This document shows positions 1 to 11,092 of a stretch of 41,001 nucleotides of DNA, in pieces. The notes under the pieces are model-generated. The model was not told the origin of the DNA. It saw nothing but the letters and a program-made list of their open reading frames with translations, and did not search any database. The stretch comes from Sclerotinia nivalis (Eukaryota > Ascomycota > Leotiomycetes > Helotiales > Sclerotiniaceae), in assembly GCA_029531795.1 (NCBI GenBank), contig JAPEIS010000029.1:1-41001 (forward strand), read 5' to 3'. The position numbers were made by a program, and so were the translations under genes. Numbering within the stretch: position 1 is the first letter of the stretch; each line of letters opens with the position of its first letter.

Positions 1-1380
1 AGTATACAAGTTTTCAGCGGGAAAGAGATCAAGATTGGAATTTGAAAGGATATATTGTATATTGATGGAAGGAAATTCTGCTTTTGTATGTTAAAGAGGA
101 AAAGAGTACAAAGGACAGGGATTTGGGATTTTGCTGGTGGGCTTTATATGATTTTGGGTTGGTTGAGGGCTTAGAGGGAGAGAGAAAGGGAGGTGGAGGG
201 GAGAGAAAGAGATGGAGAAGTAAATGGATATTAGAGGGGAATTTGTTGAGGGTGAAGAAGGGAAAAGGGGAAGGGAGGAGGAGGTGGAAGAGGTGGGTGA
301 AGTAGACGGGTATTTGATGGGAATTGGAAAATGGGGATAGGGGAAACGGAGATGAAGAAGGGGATGTGAGGAATGCAAGGAAATGGTGGGAGAGAATTGG
401 TTGATTGATTTTGAGAGGTTGCTGAAGAAGGTGACTATAAATGTAAGGTATGAAAAGTGAAGCATAAGGGAAAGGGGATAGATATCGAAAAATTAGGAAA
501 TAAACTTACAGGATAAGTTTAAGTGATAACTTTGGAGCGTGAAAAGATTTAACTGAGAATGCGTAGAATGAATGGGGCTGGTCGAGTTTGTTGCAGTGAG
601 GTAGCTGAGGGAGATGAATCGTGATAGAGATAGGCTCTATGATTAGGAAGAGGGATGTTGATTGGGTGGAAGATAATGGATAGAAGGAGAGATAAATGGG
701 TAAATTGTATAAATATAAGAAATATAAGGAAGTTGAGAAATGGGTTTGAAGAATAGATTTGAAGGGTTGAAAGATGAAAAATGATTAATGGGAGCCAGCG
801 TCCAGGGGGAATATAGAGGGAGGATTGAGAGGTGGTTGAATAGGATATTATCACTAAATTTCTGAATTCTGATCAAGTAGAGATGAGGTAATAGATATGA
901 TAAAATGAAACTCCAAATAATAGAGGGAAAAGGGAATGGAGTGAACTGATCGTTATCATTTTCTGTTCTAATATTCTATCAGATTGAGTTGGATAGGATT
1001 GGTAATGTGGTATATGATGATATAGTGATATAATAAGTTGGTATTAATAATGAAGAGGCTGCGTCGGAAGGAGAGGGGAGTCTTTGGGGTGTAGGAAGTT
1101 AAGAACGCGGGGATGAAAGAAGGGGGGGAGTGGGGAGAGAAGAGGAATTGATAGAAGGAGAAGAGAAAATAAGAGAAGAGGGAAAGGGAGATAAAAGCGG
1201 TATTGAGGTATATGCTTTTATACCTGTCTTTGGTTGGGGATAGGATGAAATGGAATGAACAAGAAAGAGGGAAAATATGAGAAGTACATTGAGAGCGTCT
1301 GGAGATCAGAGGATAAGGAGGAAGGTTCCAAGGGACAAACAGATAAAAAGGAAGGATGTTTGTCTACTCACTTGTACTCA
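1..1380. other. Gene-free purine-rich region
   Basis: No convincing gene. The plus strand is strongly G/A-rich, so the minus strand is a long C/T tract, as is common in fungal promoters and 5' leaders. On the minus strand, splice-donor-like GTAAGT near 510 and GTGAGT near 1372 occur, and ATG is nearly absent in the first 950 nt (one at 465). This fits the upstream region of a minus-strand gene starting left of the window, but that is inference. The open frames here encode only low-complexity Ser/Pro/Leu or Gly/Arg/Lys runs. Confidence 0.4.
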
Positions 1381-2100
1381 ACCACCTAAGTCATGCAGAA
1401 TACATACGGGCTGTATGATGTGAGTTTTGAGTGTAAAATGCTATGCTAATGAGTCTTGACCGGTAGTGTGTTGATATGATTTTCGAAAATTCTTCAACAT
1501 CTGCGGGTTCGCGGTTGAATGCGAGGGTTGTGAAAATTGCTGCAATTGCAGTTATTTGGGATCGAAATACCACCTCCTCCTCTTCAGATTCCAGCTCTGG
1601 TGCAGCTGCGTTGAGTTTTGCATCGATAGCACTGGTAGCAGTGAGATTTTGTTCGCTTCAATGTGGTAATATGGATATATCATATGATGTGAAGAGTATG
1701 TATTCGACTAGAGAGAAATATAATATTTTACTAGCAAATATCTTGACTACTGCGCGCAAGACTTCCCTCTCAATAGAAATGACAGATAATTGGGAAGCCA
1801 AGACATCCTTTTGGCCGGTTTATGTAGAACATTGTACAAGTCAGTCCCAAGACACCACTGAAGTCTTGGGATAGAATACTTGTTAATCTCGGTTCAATAA
1901 CTGGCGCTGGATGACTGGATTGCCACTTGGCTGCAGAAAAGAGACTCTAAGATGCTCTTGAAGAGGTAGTTCCTACATACTGTAGATCTGACACCGAGGT
2001 CTAAGTAGAGGTGAAGCCCTACTTTTCTGATGGTATCAAAACAATCACCAGACATATGATGATCGATAGTCCAGTCTCCCAAGCAAGTGATCGGAGAGAT
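1381..2100. other. Intergenic, weak open frame only
   Basis: A plus-strand frame (1476-1874) encodes a Ser/Ala-rich peptide with no recognisable domain, and a minus-strand frame overlaps it. Neither has intron context or family resemblance. I see no gene that can be supported. Confidence 0.3.
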
Positions 2101-2218
2101 TATTCCAAACAGAGCGTATTTCGGACTTTGAACAAATTGTACCTAACTAGTAGGTAAAACCGACCTCGGTATCATCTTCCTGTTACCCGGAACTCTCAAC
2201 ACCAATAAACAGAACAAA

Positions 2219-2231
2219 TCCGATAATCGGA
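2219..2231. promoter_or_regulatory. CGG palindrome, possible FacB/Cat8-type site
   Basis: TCCGATAATCGGA is a perfect palindrome with TCCG half sites. It is followed by TCCGGA (2236-2241) and CTCGGA (2248-2253). Zn2Cys6 acetate regulators (FacB in Aspergillus, Cat8/Sip4 in yeast) bind spaced TCC/CGG half sites upstream of glyoxylate-cycle genes, so the placement about 800 bp before malate synthase fits. The factor assignment is inference. Confidence 0.4.
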
Positions 2232-2740
2232 CACATCCGGAACGAAACTCGGAAACATTTCCTGGCGCAAAAAGAGGCCATTCATTTGTTTACTTCGACT
2301 TCATCGAGTAATGCCTCGGCTTATCAAAAGTCTAGGCGATAACAGATAAGAGGCGTTTCTACGCTTTCTCGACCCGAGGATAACCAAGGGTAGCCTTTTA
2401 CAAGCATTACAGGGCTGGAAATGTACGAAAGGAAGCTCTCTCCACATGCAAAAGAGATGAATTCATCATATTACCAGGTACTTTCTTTGAACATTGTATT
2501 GTTGAGGAGGATATCTCATTTTGTAGCTACTCAACAATGTGTTTCCATATTTATATTTTATATACGTATTACCATATATGATGAGATAGTGAACAATGTC
2601 TTTGACTAAATAATATCAAGACGACATCATTTATTTGTCAAAGTGTATGATATAGCGATAAAGATTATCACATTGAGGAATGAAGTACAAACAAACAAAC
2701 CATTAAAAACGTAAGGCGGCGATTACCGAAAGAGGTATTA

Positions 2741-2746
2741 CCCCAC
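2741..2746 (-). promoter_or_regulatory. Possible CreA glucose-repression site
   Basis: CCCCAC is the reverse complement of GTGGGG and matches the CreA/Mig1 consensus SYGGRG. It lies about 285 bp before the malate synthase ATG. Glyoxylate-cycle genes are commonly glucose-repressed, but a six-base match alone is weak. Confidence 0.3.
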
Positions 2747-3029
2747 ATTCACAAGCTCAAGTTTGAAGGCTTCTAACCAAAAGCTATCTCTCCCCTCCAT
2801 CCGAATGCATGCTGCTCTTGGGGAGGAACTTGCATGCCGAGTGGCTCCTCATTGCCGCGACCAAAGCTGCTAATATAGTCATATTTTCCTCTTATTTCCC
2901 CTCTACATCTTCGAGTCTTTAAGTTTCTTTCACATCAACTACATCTCTCAATTCTTTTCCGTTTGGTATCTACAAATCTACGATATCAATTCTTACATCT
3001 CTCAATATACCCATCCCATAGCTTACAAG

Positions 3030-4789
3030 ATGTCTCTAATCGATGCTCAATTACAGGGCGTGAACATTTCCGGAACTATTACCGATTTCAATAAGAAGAT
3101 ACTCAGTAAAGATGCCGTTGCATTCCTCGCCCTCCTTCACAGATCCTTCGATGGTACCAGAAAAGAACTTCTTCAACGCCGTGTAATCAGGCAAGCAGAA
3201 CTTGATAAAGGTTCTCTACCAGATTTCCTCCCAGAAACAAAACATATCCGTGAAAATGATGCTTGGAGGGGAGCACCACCTGCACCGGGATTGATCGATC
3301 GTAGGGTGGAAATCACTGGTCCAACTGATAGGAAGATGGTTGTCAATGCTTTGAATTCAGATGTTTGGACATACATGGCAGATTTCGAGGGTACGCTTCA
3401 TCGATTCCAATTTCTTTCTTGATATCCAAGTACTAACTTCTTCAATAGATTCCAGTGCTCCAACATGGGATAATATGATCAACGGACAAGTCAATCTTTA
3501 CGATGCGATTAGAAAACAAGTCGATTTCAAAATAGGAGAAAAGGAATATAAACTTCGAACCGATCGTACACTTCCCACACTCATCGTAAGACCTAGAGGC
3601 TGGCATCTTGATGAGAAACATTTTACAGTAGATGGAGAACCAATCTCTGGCAGTCTTTTCGATTTCGGCTTATACTTCTTCCACAATGCTAAGGAATTGA
3701 TCAGCAGTGGACTTGGACCATATTTCTACCTCCCAAAATTGGAATCTCATCTCGAAGCTCGTTTATGGAATGATGTATTTAACCTCTCTCAAGATTTCAT
3801 CGCCATCCCAAGAGGAACCATTCGAGGAACAGTTTTGATCGAGACCATCCTTGCTGCATTTGAGATGGATGAGATTATTTACGAACTCCGTGATCATAGC
3901 GCTGGTCTCAATTGTGGAAGATGGGATTATATCTTCAGCGTTATTAAGAAATTCCGCAACAACCCCAATTTCGTTCTTCCTGATCGATCGGCTGTAACTA
4001 TGACCGTTCCATTCATGGATGCATATGTTAAGCTATTGATCCAAACATGTCATCGAAGACAAGTACATGCCATGGGTGGAATGGCCGCTCAAATTCCTAT
4101 CAAGAATGATAAAGCCGCCAATGATAAGGCAATGGAAGGTGTATATGCGGATAAAATCCGTGAGGCCCAAGCTGGTCACGATGGTACATGGGTAGCTCAT
4201 CCAGCACTCGCATCTATCGCTTCCGAAGTATTCAACAAACACATGCCTACCCCCAATCAAATGTTCGTTCGTCGCTTAGACGTAAAGATCGGACAAAACG
4301 ATCTCTTAAATATGAATGTCCCTGGCGCTGTCACTGAAGAAGGTATTCGCAAGAACCTGAACATCGGATTAGGATATATGGAAGGATGGCTCCGAGGTGT
4401 AGGATGCATACCTATTAATTATTTGATGGAAGATGCTGCTACAGCAGAAGTTAGTCGTTCTCAATTATGGCAATGGGTTAAACATGGTGTTAGTACCGCA
4501 GAAGGAAAGAAGGTGGACAAGGCTTATGCGTTGAGATTGCTTAAGGAACAGGCAGATGAGTTGGCGAGTCAGGGGCCTAAAGGAAATAAGTATCAATTGG
4601 CCGCGCAATATTTCTCGGGTCAAGTTACTGGAGAGGATTATGCGGATTTCTTGACCACGTAAGTACAACCCTTTATTTGATGTTTTCCTGTGGTTTTCAT
4701 TTGGAAACAAATTGCTAACATAAATGACTAGGCTTCTTTATAATGAGATTACCGCGGTGGGACACTCATCGCCTGCTTCTAAATTGTAG
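3030..4789 (+). CDS. MLS1: Malate synthase, peroxisomal (glyoxylate cycle)
   Basis: The enzyme condenses glyoxylate with acetyl-CoA to malate in the glyoxylate cycle, needed for growth on acetate and fatty acids. Exons are 3030-3390, 3449-4658 and 4732-4789 (1,629 nt, 542 aa), normal for the family. Intron 1 is 58 nt with a perfect TACTAAC branch point (3431-3437); intron 2 is 73 nt with TGCTAAC. The join restores [14 protein letters not shown], a conserved family segment. The malate synthase signature [16 protein letters not shown] starts at residue 268. The protein ends in SKL, a canonical PTS1, so peroxisomal/glyoxysomal location is expected. The SKL lies wholly in the 58-nt last exon; retaining intron 2 would stop translation after LTT and lose it. 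The reading frame is intact. Identification is secure; the symbol follows fungal usage. Confidence 0.97.
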
Positions 4790-6585
4790 TTTGGTTGGTG
4801 GGTCTCTAGTAGTTTATAGGCGTTGGGTTTTGATAATATCAGATTGTAAAATGAATTTACACAAAATATCATGAAAAATGAATTATACGAGACATTAATT
4901 TTCTTACTATTTTCGTGAGTGAGTTTGATTATTTCTTCCTTTAAATTAACCACACCAATACCTCTTGCTCCTACTCCTGCCACCAAATAAACAAAGCGAT
5001 TGTATGGTATGCACTTCGATGCAGTTGAGATGCAGTGCGATACATGCAGAGAAAATTGGCGAAACGTGAACATGAACGTGAGATGTCAGTCGAACGGCCG
5101 ATGTAGGAGAGGAGGGAGGGAGGTCTTTGGTGAGGTGCGAGGTGTGAGTTGTGGGATACACAAGGCGGGGTATGGGATATGGGGTACGAGGTAAGCTGTG
5201 TGGTTTTGATGTGGAATTTTGATGTGGAATTTGGATAGTGTATGGTAGAGGGTAAAGATCAGACGGAGAGTTTATGAATGAATTGAATTGAAATGAAATT
5301 GATATTGATTTTGGGTATAAAATGTAAATGAGCATGCAGATGAAAGAGTAGTTTTGTTTTGTGACTCTGTGAGTGTTGAAAGGGTTGGTAGGGGGGGTTT
5401 AGATATTTTTGGATTATGGATTATGGATTTTATTTTTAGATTTTTGTCCTATGTGAGAGAGGCTTTGTGTTATGGTGTATTGCAGGTTGTGATGACTTGG
5501 GGTAAAATCTCAATGGATGGATGGATGCAATACGGGAGAATGGTCATGTTGAATACGAAACAGGATAGAAAACTAAGGAGTGAGGGGCAAATGTGGAGTG
5601 GGAAGAACTTTGAGGGGTTAATGGATGGATGGGTGGATGGATGAATGGGTGGGTTTGTTTGCATTGTTTGTCTTGTTATTTGTTGTTTGTGATGATTGTA
5701 CTAGGTTAGGTGTACCGAAAGGATTGAAGAGGTTTGCCTTGTAGGAATTCCATCACTAGCATTCAAATCTATATACATAAAATTCGAATACTATATACCT
5801 TGAAACTGTCTATATGCAAACAAGCATGATATGATATATATGAATCTCACAGCCTCAACTCCTCCATTCTTAACCTTATACCAGGTAGGTACCTAGTAGG
5901 TATTCAATACCGATCTAGAAATCAGCCTCAACTCCATTTCTATCTCCATCCATGGAAAAAACATGGCTTCTATCATACGAGTACCAAATTCACCATCAGC
6001 CCATCAAGAATCCATCATAGAGCCTTTAGAAGTGTCGTCAGATTTGTGTTACTCTCGGATGAAGTCTGATGCTTGGCAAGCCTTGCGAAGATTAATTATT
6101 TTTCTTAGGAGCCCCACTTGCACTTGTAAAAGTCTGTAAATTCAAAGTCTTGCAGATATGTTTAAGTTCTCTGTGCGAACGGGTTTGTCGATCATGATGA
6201 TGTCTGGAGTTAGAGGGGAAAATGGGAAAGAGATTCACTTATCACTTATGTTTGTTTGATTGGCAAGTTGTTCACTTCATCATTGCCCTGCATTGCCCTG
6301 CATTGCCCGGTCCGCCTTGTCCTGCCCTGCAAATTCAATATCATTCGGAATGCAGCACGAGAGCTATCTCAAGTGACCGAATGAATTATCTTCCATTCAC
6401 TCGGAAGTTTTCTATCACGGTGTACGAGTACAGCATGATGTGATGTGGTGCAATGTGGTGGATCGTTCATAACTTTCGTAAGTTCGTAAGATTCGGTGAA
6501 TCTTTGGTCTGGTGTTACTTCCACCACTTTCACTACAGCTGCTTGCTGTTCAAGTACTACCTACTCAAGGATGAATTTCATATTC
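4790..6585. other. Intergenic, simple repeats
   Basis: This is the 3' flank of malate synthase and distal upstream DNA of the zinc transporter. Open frames here are short and compositionally biased. It contains GGAT tetranucleotide runs (5513-5527 and 5621-5650), a doubled TTTTGATGTGGAA-type word near 5205-5232, and a 10-bp tandem repeat at 6281-6310. I see no supportable gene. Confidence 0.5.
6281..6310. repeat. 10-bp tandem repeat, three copies
   Basis: CATTGCCCTG occurs twice exactly (6281-6290, 6291-6300) and a third time with one mismatch (6301-6310). It is a small minisatellite with no visible function. Confidence 0.8.
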
Positions 6586-7267
6586 CAAGGTTATCGAAGA
6601 TTTTCTTGGTCCATAAGCAAAATCTTCTCGGGCTCTTTTCTTTCCTTTGAGGGGTTCTATATTTGATATGGTTATCTTTCTACTATAACTTTTGATTTTG
6701 ATTTCTTTTATTCAGTTCTTTTCCTATCAATCAGAATTAAGATGATTCGAATCCAATTTTGATCTTTCTCGAGGATCACCTAGATATCTATTGGTATTGG
6801 TATATAATACTAGGTGGTATATATTAAAAATCCACAACATACATCCATATATCAATCAACCACCTATCTATCTATCAAGGTAGAAGGTAGACCATCCGAC
6901 TTCAACAATTCTTTCCTTTTTTTCACATATTTGACTTTTTCTATCCGATTGCCAACTCCGGCATTCTCAACCCAAATCCATTCAAAATTCTCCTCCAATC
7001 ATTTCATTCTTCTACATCCTTCCACCAATTCTTGGACACTTACCTCACTAAGAATACTACTTTGAAAAGTGGAAGGGGTATCCAACAAGGTGTTTTTATT
7101 CACCTTTTGATTCACAACATCCAAACCCACATCATCAAGCACCAATTAACAAACATATAAACTGGGGGGATCAGATAATTTAATTAATACCTACCTATCT
7201 AACCTGGTATTTTCTTCCAATTTTTTATCCCCTACACGGAAAAGACGGCTTATTCAGCTATCAAGGT
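6586..7267 (+). promoter_or_regulatory. Four CAAGGT motifs, possible zinc-response sites
   Basis: CAAGGT occurs at 6586-6591, 6876-6881, 7086-7091 and 7262-7267, all in the same orientation, upstream of the ZIP transporter. The third is followed by CACCTTTTG (7101-7109), giving an imperfect inverted pair. The zinc regulator ZafA of Aspergillus fumigatus is reported to recognise CAAGGT-type ZR motifs, and the yeast Zap1 element carries AAGGT. Regulation by a ZafA homologue is inference. Confidence 0.45.
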
Positions 7268-7568
7268 GCTCACGATCGCTCCCATCGAGGGAAGACTTTT
7301 TAAGATTCTCAAGTTTATAAGGATTTCATATTTTGAAAGCTTGATCGAACCTTTTTAAATACATACAACATAAAAGGTTTCTGTCAGATAAGCTTTTTCT
7401 TCTTTTTTGAACCAAGTTGTTGTGTCTGTCGATCTTTGATCTTAGCTATCACATCATATCAACTGGTGGTGATCATCTACCCAGCTTCATCTCTTCAAGT
7501 ACAATTACAACTGCAACTGCAACGCGACAAACTTCTCCCATCGGTTTCTCGCATCTTCAATCAACAAG
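6745..7568 (+). promoter_or_regulatory. ATG-free leader/promoter of the zinc transporter
   Basis: No ATG occurs on the plus strand between 6745 and the start codon at 7569. The tract is C/T- and A-rich. Absence of upstream start codons over this length points to a long transcribed 5' leader under selection against uORFs. No TATA box or intron signal stands out. Confidence 0.5.
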
Positions 7569-8831
7569 ATGACCGACTTCAATCCCCATATGGTTGATTT
7601 GGACACTGTTGATCCAACGGCTGTCATCTGCTATCTCGAACTCGGTGAAAATGAGTACAATGGAAAGTTGGGCGCGTAAGTGGATTCTTTCCTTTCCATC
7701 ACTCTCTTCATCAAGTACTAACAAGATCATCATAGTCGTATCTCCGCTCTCTTCGTTATCTTGATTGTCTCATCGGCTGCTACCTTCTTTCCCGTCATTG
7801 CTGCTAAAGTCACTTGGGTTAAAATCAACATCTACGTTTACCTCTTTGCTCGTTACTTTGGTGCTGGTGTTATCATCGCAACTGCATTCATTCAGTAAGT
7901 TCTTCTTCTTCTCACCAGTTTCCCCTCTGGTAAAGTGATTCTAACCATTTCTTTTAGTTTGCTCGATCCAGCTTATGGTGAGATTGGACCAAACACTTGT
8001 GTTGGGATGACTGGCCACTGGGCTGATTACAGCTGGCCACCCGCCCTTGTTTTACTTTCCGTCATGTCGATCTTCATGATGGACTTCGCTGCTGAGCAAT
8101 ATGTGGACCGCAAATATGGTTTCGCACATGGTCCAGCCATCGAAGATATTGTCACCGATCAATCTGCTCGTCGCACCAACCTCACCCATAACCAACTTCA
8201 CTCTGGTGATCAAGATCCCAACCTCTTCAACAACATCGCACAAGCTCAAGAATTGAAGGATGGCCCAGCATCCAATTCTTCCTCTAACGAGAAGGATGTC
8301 GAGAAAGTTACCATCTCCTCCGAGATGTCTGAAGAACGTTCTTTCCGCCAACAAATCTCTGCTTTCTTGATCCTCGAGTTTGGTGTCATCTTCCACTCCG
8401 TCATCATCGGTCTTAACCTTGGTACTGCTGGTGACGAATTTACCACTCTCTACCCCGTCCTCGTCTTCCATCAATCATTTGAAGGTCTCGGTATCGGTGC
8501 TCGTATGTCTGCTATTCCATTCCCAAAGCGTTTCTCTTGGCTTCCATGGTTACTTTGCACTGGATATGGTCTCACCACTCCAATTGCTATTGCCATTGGT
8601 CTTGGTCTTCGCACAACTTATAACTCGGGTTCATTCACTGCCAGTGTTGTCTCTGGTGTTCTCGACTCTATCTCTGCCGGTATTTTGATCTATACTGGTT
8701 TGGTCGAGTTGTTAGCTCGTGATTTCTTGTTCAACCCAGATTTGACTCATGATAAGAAGAGACTTACATTCATGATCTGTTGCGTTCTACTCGGAACAGC
8801 CGTTATGGCTCTTCTTGGTAAATGGGCTTGA
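7569..8831 (+). CDS. ZIP-family zinc/iron plasma-membrane transporter
   Basis: It imports Zn2+ (or Fe2+) into the cytosol, as in yeast Zrt1/Zrt2 and Aspergillus ZrfA/ZrfB. Exons are 7569-7675, 7736-7894 and 7958-8831 (1,140 nt, 379 aa), a normal length. Intron 1 has a canonical TACTAAC (7716-7722). The translation shows membrane segments in the N-terminal third, a variable cytosolic loop rich in polar and acidic residues (about residues 115-215), then the ZIP core: H235 in HSVIIGLNLG (segment IV) and H260/E264 in HQSFEGLGIG (segment V), the metal-binding HxxxE pair. It ends LLGKWA just after the last membrane segment, as usual for the family. The chosen ATG is the first after 824 nt without any and starts MTDFNPHMVD. 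The frame is intact. Zinc over iron specificity is inference. Confidence 0.93.
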
Positions 8832-10278
8832 TCATCTTGATCTTTTGATGGTTTCTCTCGTGGACATGGTTTCTTACACCGGTGATGGATAGTTTATCTA
8901 GATGATGGTTTTCATATACCCAAAATGATTTTTTCGTATGCCCCTTGGGGTATTAGTTGATGGAATATCAATGGAGTTGCACATGCGCAATTGAACTTGG
9001 GAGGGATATTTGATTTGATGGAGATGGAGATGAAATTAAAAATGAGGTTGCATAATCTCGCTGAACTTGCATATTCCTCTTCTTCTTTCTTTCTCTAGTG
9101 GACCTTATCTGTTTTTCTTTCACTTTTACTTTACATAGGCACTTGTTTGATGATTTCATGATTTCATGATCGATGATTCATCAAATGTATTTGAATGAAT
9201 GAACTTATAGATAATAGAGCTTGTATTTTGCTTGTATTGCAGTTGTAATGTTATACTGTGATATGCGAAGATGCGAAGATGTGAATATAATGGGATTACA
9301 GGTGTGCTGTGATGTATATGTAGTGGTAGGTGGTTGATGAAGAGATTATATGAGTAGATGGGTTATTTGAATGTAATGGTGATGATGAGAAAGAGAAAGA
9401 GAAAGAGGTTTTGTTTGATGATGTGTAGTAGGTAGGTAGGTAGGTAGGTGGGTGGGAATGGGAGGGGAGGGAAAAGATAGTAGATGAAAGGTAAGAGGTG
9501 AGGAAGAGAAGGGGAGGGTATAGAAAGGAGGGGAAAAAGAAAAAGGAGATGTAAGAAATAAAAATAAATTCGAGATATAGATATACTTAAGGTATATATA
9601 TATATCACTATATATATATCACTACTAGATATAGACCACAAACTTTCAAACAGTACAAGTTTTCGAGGTTGTACTACGACGGGTAGATGGAGGAAATTTT
9701 GAAATTGTGAAGGTAGGTAGGTGGATTGCTGTGATGTGATGTGGTATGATATTATATATACGATGTAATGGATATGAAGTGTATGATGGGATGGTGAAAG
9801 CTTGGCTGCTTGGGTAGCTCGAGATGATGAATTGGATTGGTTAAAGATGTATTACATATCGTGACCTCGATGTCATGATATTTTGTTTTGAAGTGTGTTT
9901 GATATCTATCTATTTAAACTCTTGACTCTCTCTCTCTCTCTCTATATACAATTCCTTCCTTCTATCTTCGTACCATGTTTATGTTAATGCTTATGCCAAT
10001 GCCATGAATGCTAATGCTTTTACCCAACTCCTCTTGCCCAAAAAAAACTAATACAAAAAATAATCACATCGTAATTGATTGGGTAATTTAATAATCATGC
10101 TTCATTATCGAGTCATAATACCCAAATTCCTTTCTTCCAATCAGAATACCATCTATTCTATCCAGAATAATACGCGCCCCTTTTCATCGGTCCCATGATC
10201 ATCATCATTAAATTAATTCCCATAAATCTGCTTGCCTGCCGCAGTACATCTAGGGTGTTTATGTTCTAGAAAGAATGT
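8832..10278. other. Intergenic between convergent ZIP and Ctr genes
   Basis: The 3' flanks of the ZIP (plus) and Ctr (minus) genes meet here. It holds a TAGG run (9429-9449), a purine-rich stretch (9365-9550), two TATATATATATCAC words (about 9595-9622) and a CT run near 9926-9943. Open frames are low-complexity. No gene is supported. Confidence 0.5.
9429..9449. repeat. TAGG tetranucleotide microsatellite
   Basis: Five TAGG units run in series, then decay into GGTGGG. It lies in the purine-rich intergenic tract. Confidence 0.8.
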
Positions 10279-10932
10279 CTAGTGCTCAGATGCAATGACA
10301 TAGCGACCTAGTGCTAAACTTCCAAGAAATGTACCACCTAAGACGGAGAGGAAATATCCGAGATTCATAGTCATGACCGCGAGCATACTATATTCAAATT
10401 AGTCATTACTCAAACCAAAATAAATGAAGAGAACAAAAAACTCACAGTAACCATCCAACCCCAGCAATAATAGTATCCATAACTGCCCTCACAGGATCAA
10501 CACTCAATCTCCACGGTCTAATCCCCATCGACCTTGTCTTAACCACCATCACATTCTCCTCAATGCCATTCTCACTCAAAACCATATTCTTCGAATCACT
10601 ATCCAACGAAATCCGTTCGGATTTTGGTCCTTTTCCGCAACGGTAACATAACGACGATTGGTTTCTTCGGCGAGCCATGCGCTTTCTTTCCAGGCTTTGA
10701 CGGCGAGTAGACCGCGGAATAGTGTCGCGAGTAAGACGAGAAATATACAGGTTCCGGCGTACCCGGCGTCGGTGCTGGGTGTCCACATGTTGGAGTAGAG
10801 GGCGGTGGTTTTGGAAATGAAGAATGTCATGGACATCATGGACATGTTCATTGTGGTGGTGGTGGTGGTGGTGGTGGTGGTGGTGTTGGTCATGCCCATG
10901 CCCATATCCATGTCTGAGTGTGACATATCCAT
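10279..10932 (-). CDS. Ctr-family copper transporter, one-base frameshift
   Basis: This is a high-affinity Cu(I) importer (Ctr/SLC31), three membrane segments, acting as a trimer. Exons on the minus strand are 10932-10446 and 10387-10279, with a 58-nt intron (10388-10445). The N-terminus starts MDMSHSDMDMGMGM and has a second Met cluster (residues 28-35), the usual Mets copper-binding segments, separated by an 11-Thr run (17-27). Segment 1 is about residues 58-77. After the frame change, the C-terminal half carries MLAVM (the MxxxM of segment 2) and GGTFLG (GxxxG of segment 3). The frame is broken at the run 10631-10634, after about residue 99: coding is 596 nt, one short of 199 codons. No intron of allowed size bridges the site. 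It is either a sequencing error or a real inactivation; the intact flanking domains favour error. Confidence 0.88.
10853..10884. repeat. GGT/ACC triplet run encoding poly-Thr in Ctr
   Basis: About ten GGT units on the plus strand read as ACC (Thr) codons in the Ctr N-terminal domain, between two Met clusters. Triplet periodicity keeps the frame when it changes length. Confidence 0.85.
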
Positions 10933-11068
10933 TTTTGAGGAGGGATTGGTATGACGTTGTTGATTTGGTAGTAGGGAAGTTGGTATTGAGAGAGTAGAGG
11001 TAGATATTTATTTATAGTGATGAACCGCCGGCGGATCGTGTGATGTGTGAATGGATATTATGAATTTA

Positions 11069-11092
11069 TTGTTGTTGTTGTTGTTGTTGTTG
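11069..11092. repeat. TTG trinucleotide microsatellite
   Basis: Eight TTG units in the Ctr upstream region, about 140 bp before its start codon. It is probably in the 5' leader and noncoding. Confidence 0.8.

Larger units (their letters stand above)
2101..3029 (+). promoter_or_regulatory. Malate synthase promoter and 5' leader
   Basis: This region precedes the malate synthase start. It holds CGG-type palindromes (2180-2255), a CreA-type CCCCAC (2741-2746) and, from about 2890 to 3029, a C/T-rich tract typical of a fungal transcription start and leader. The last upstream ATG-containing words lie near 2807 and 2833, so a leader starting after about 2840 would be free of upstream starts. Confidence 0.5.

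Noticed and set aside
84..465. Overlapping open frames of 73 and 124 codons on both strands
   Set aside because: They follow from purine/pyrimidine bias and encode low-complexity peptides with no domain.
1476..1874. 132-codon plus-strand frame
   Set aside because: Ser/Ala-rich with no recognisable family and an overlapping antisense frame; kept only as intergenic note.
10446..10740. An intron to explain the Ctr frame change
   Set aside because: GT and AG pairs near the break are under 25 nt apart, below workable intron size, and conserved residues lie on both sides.
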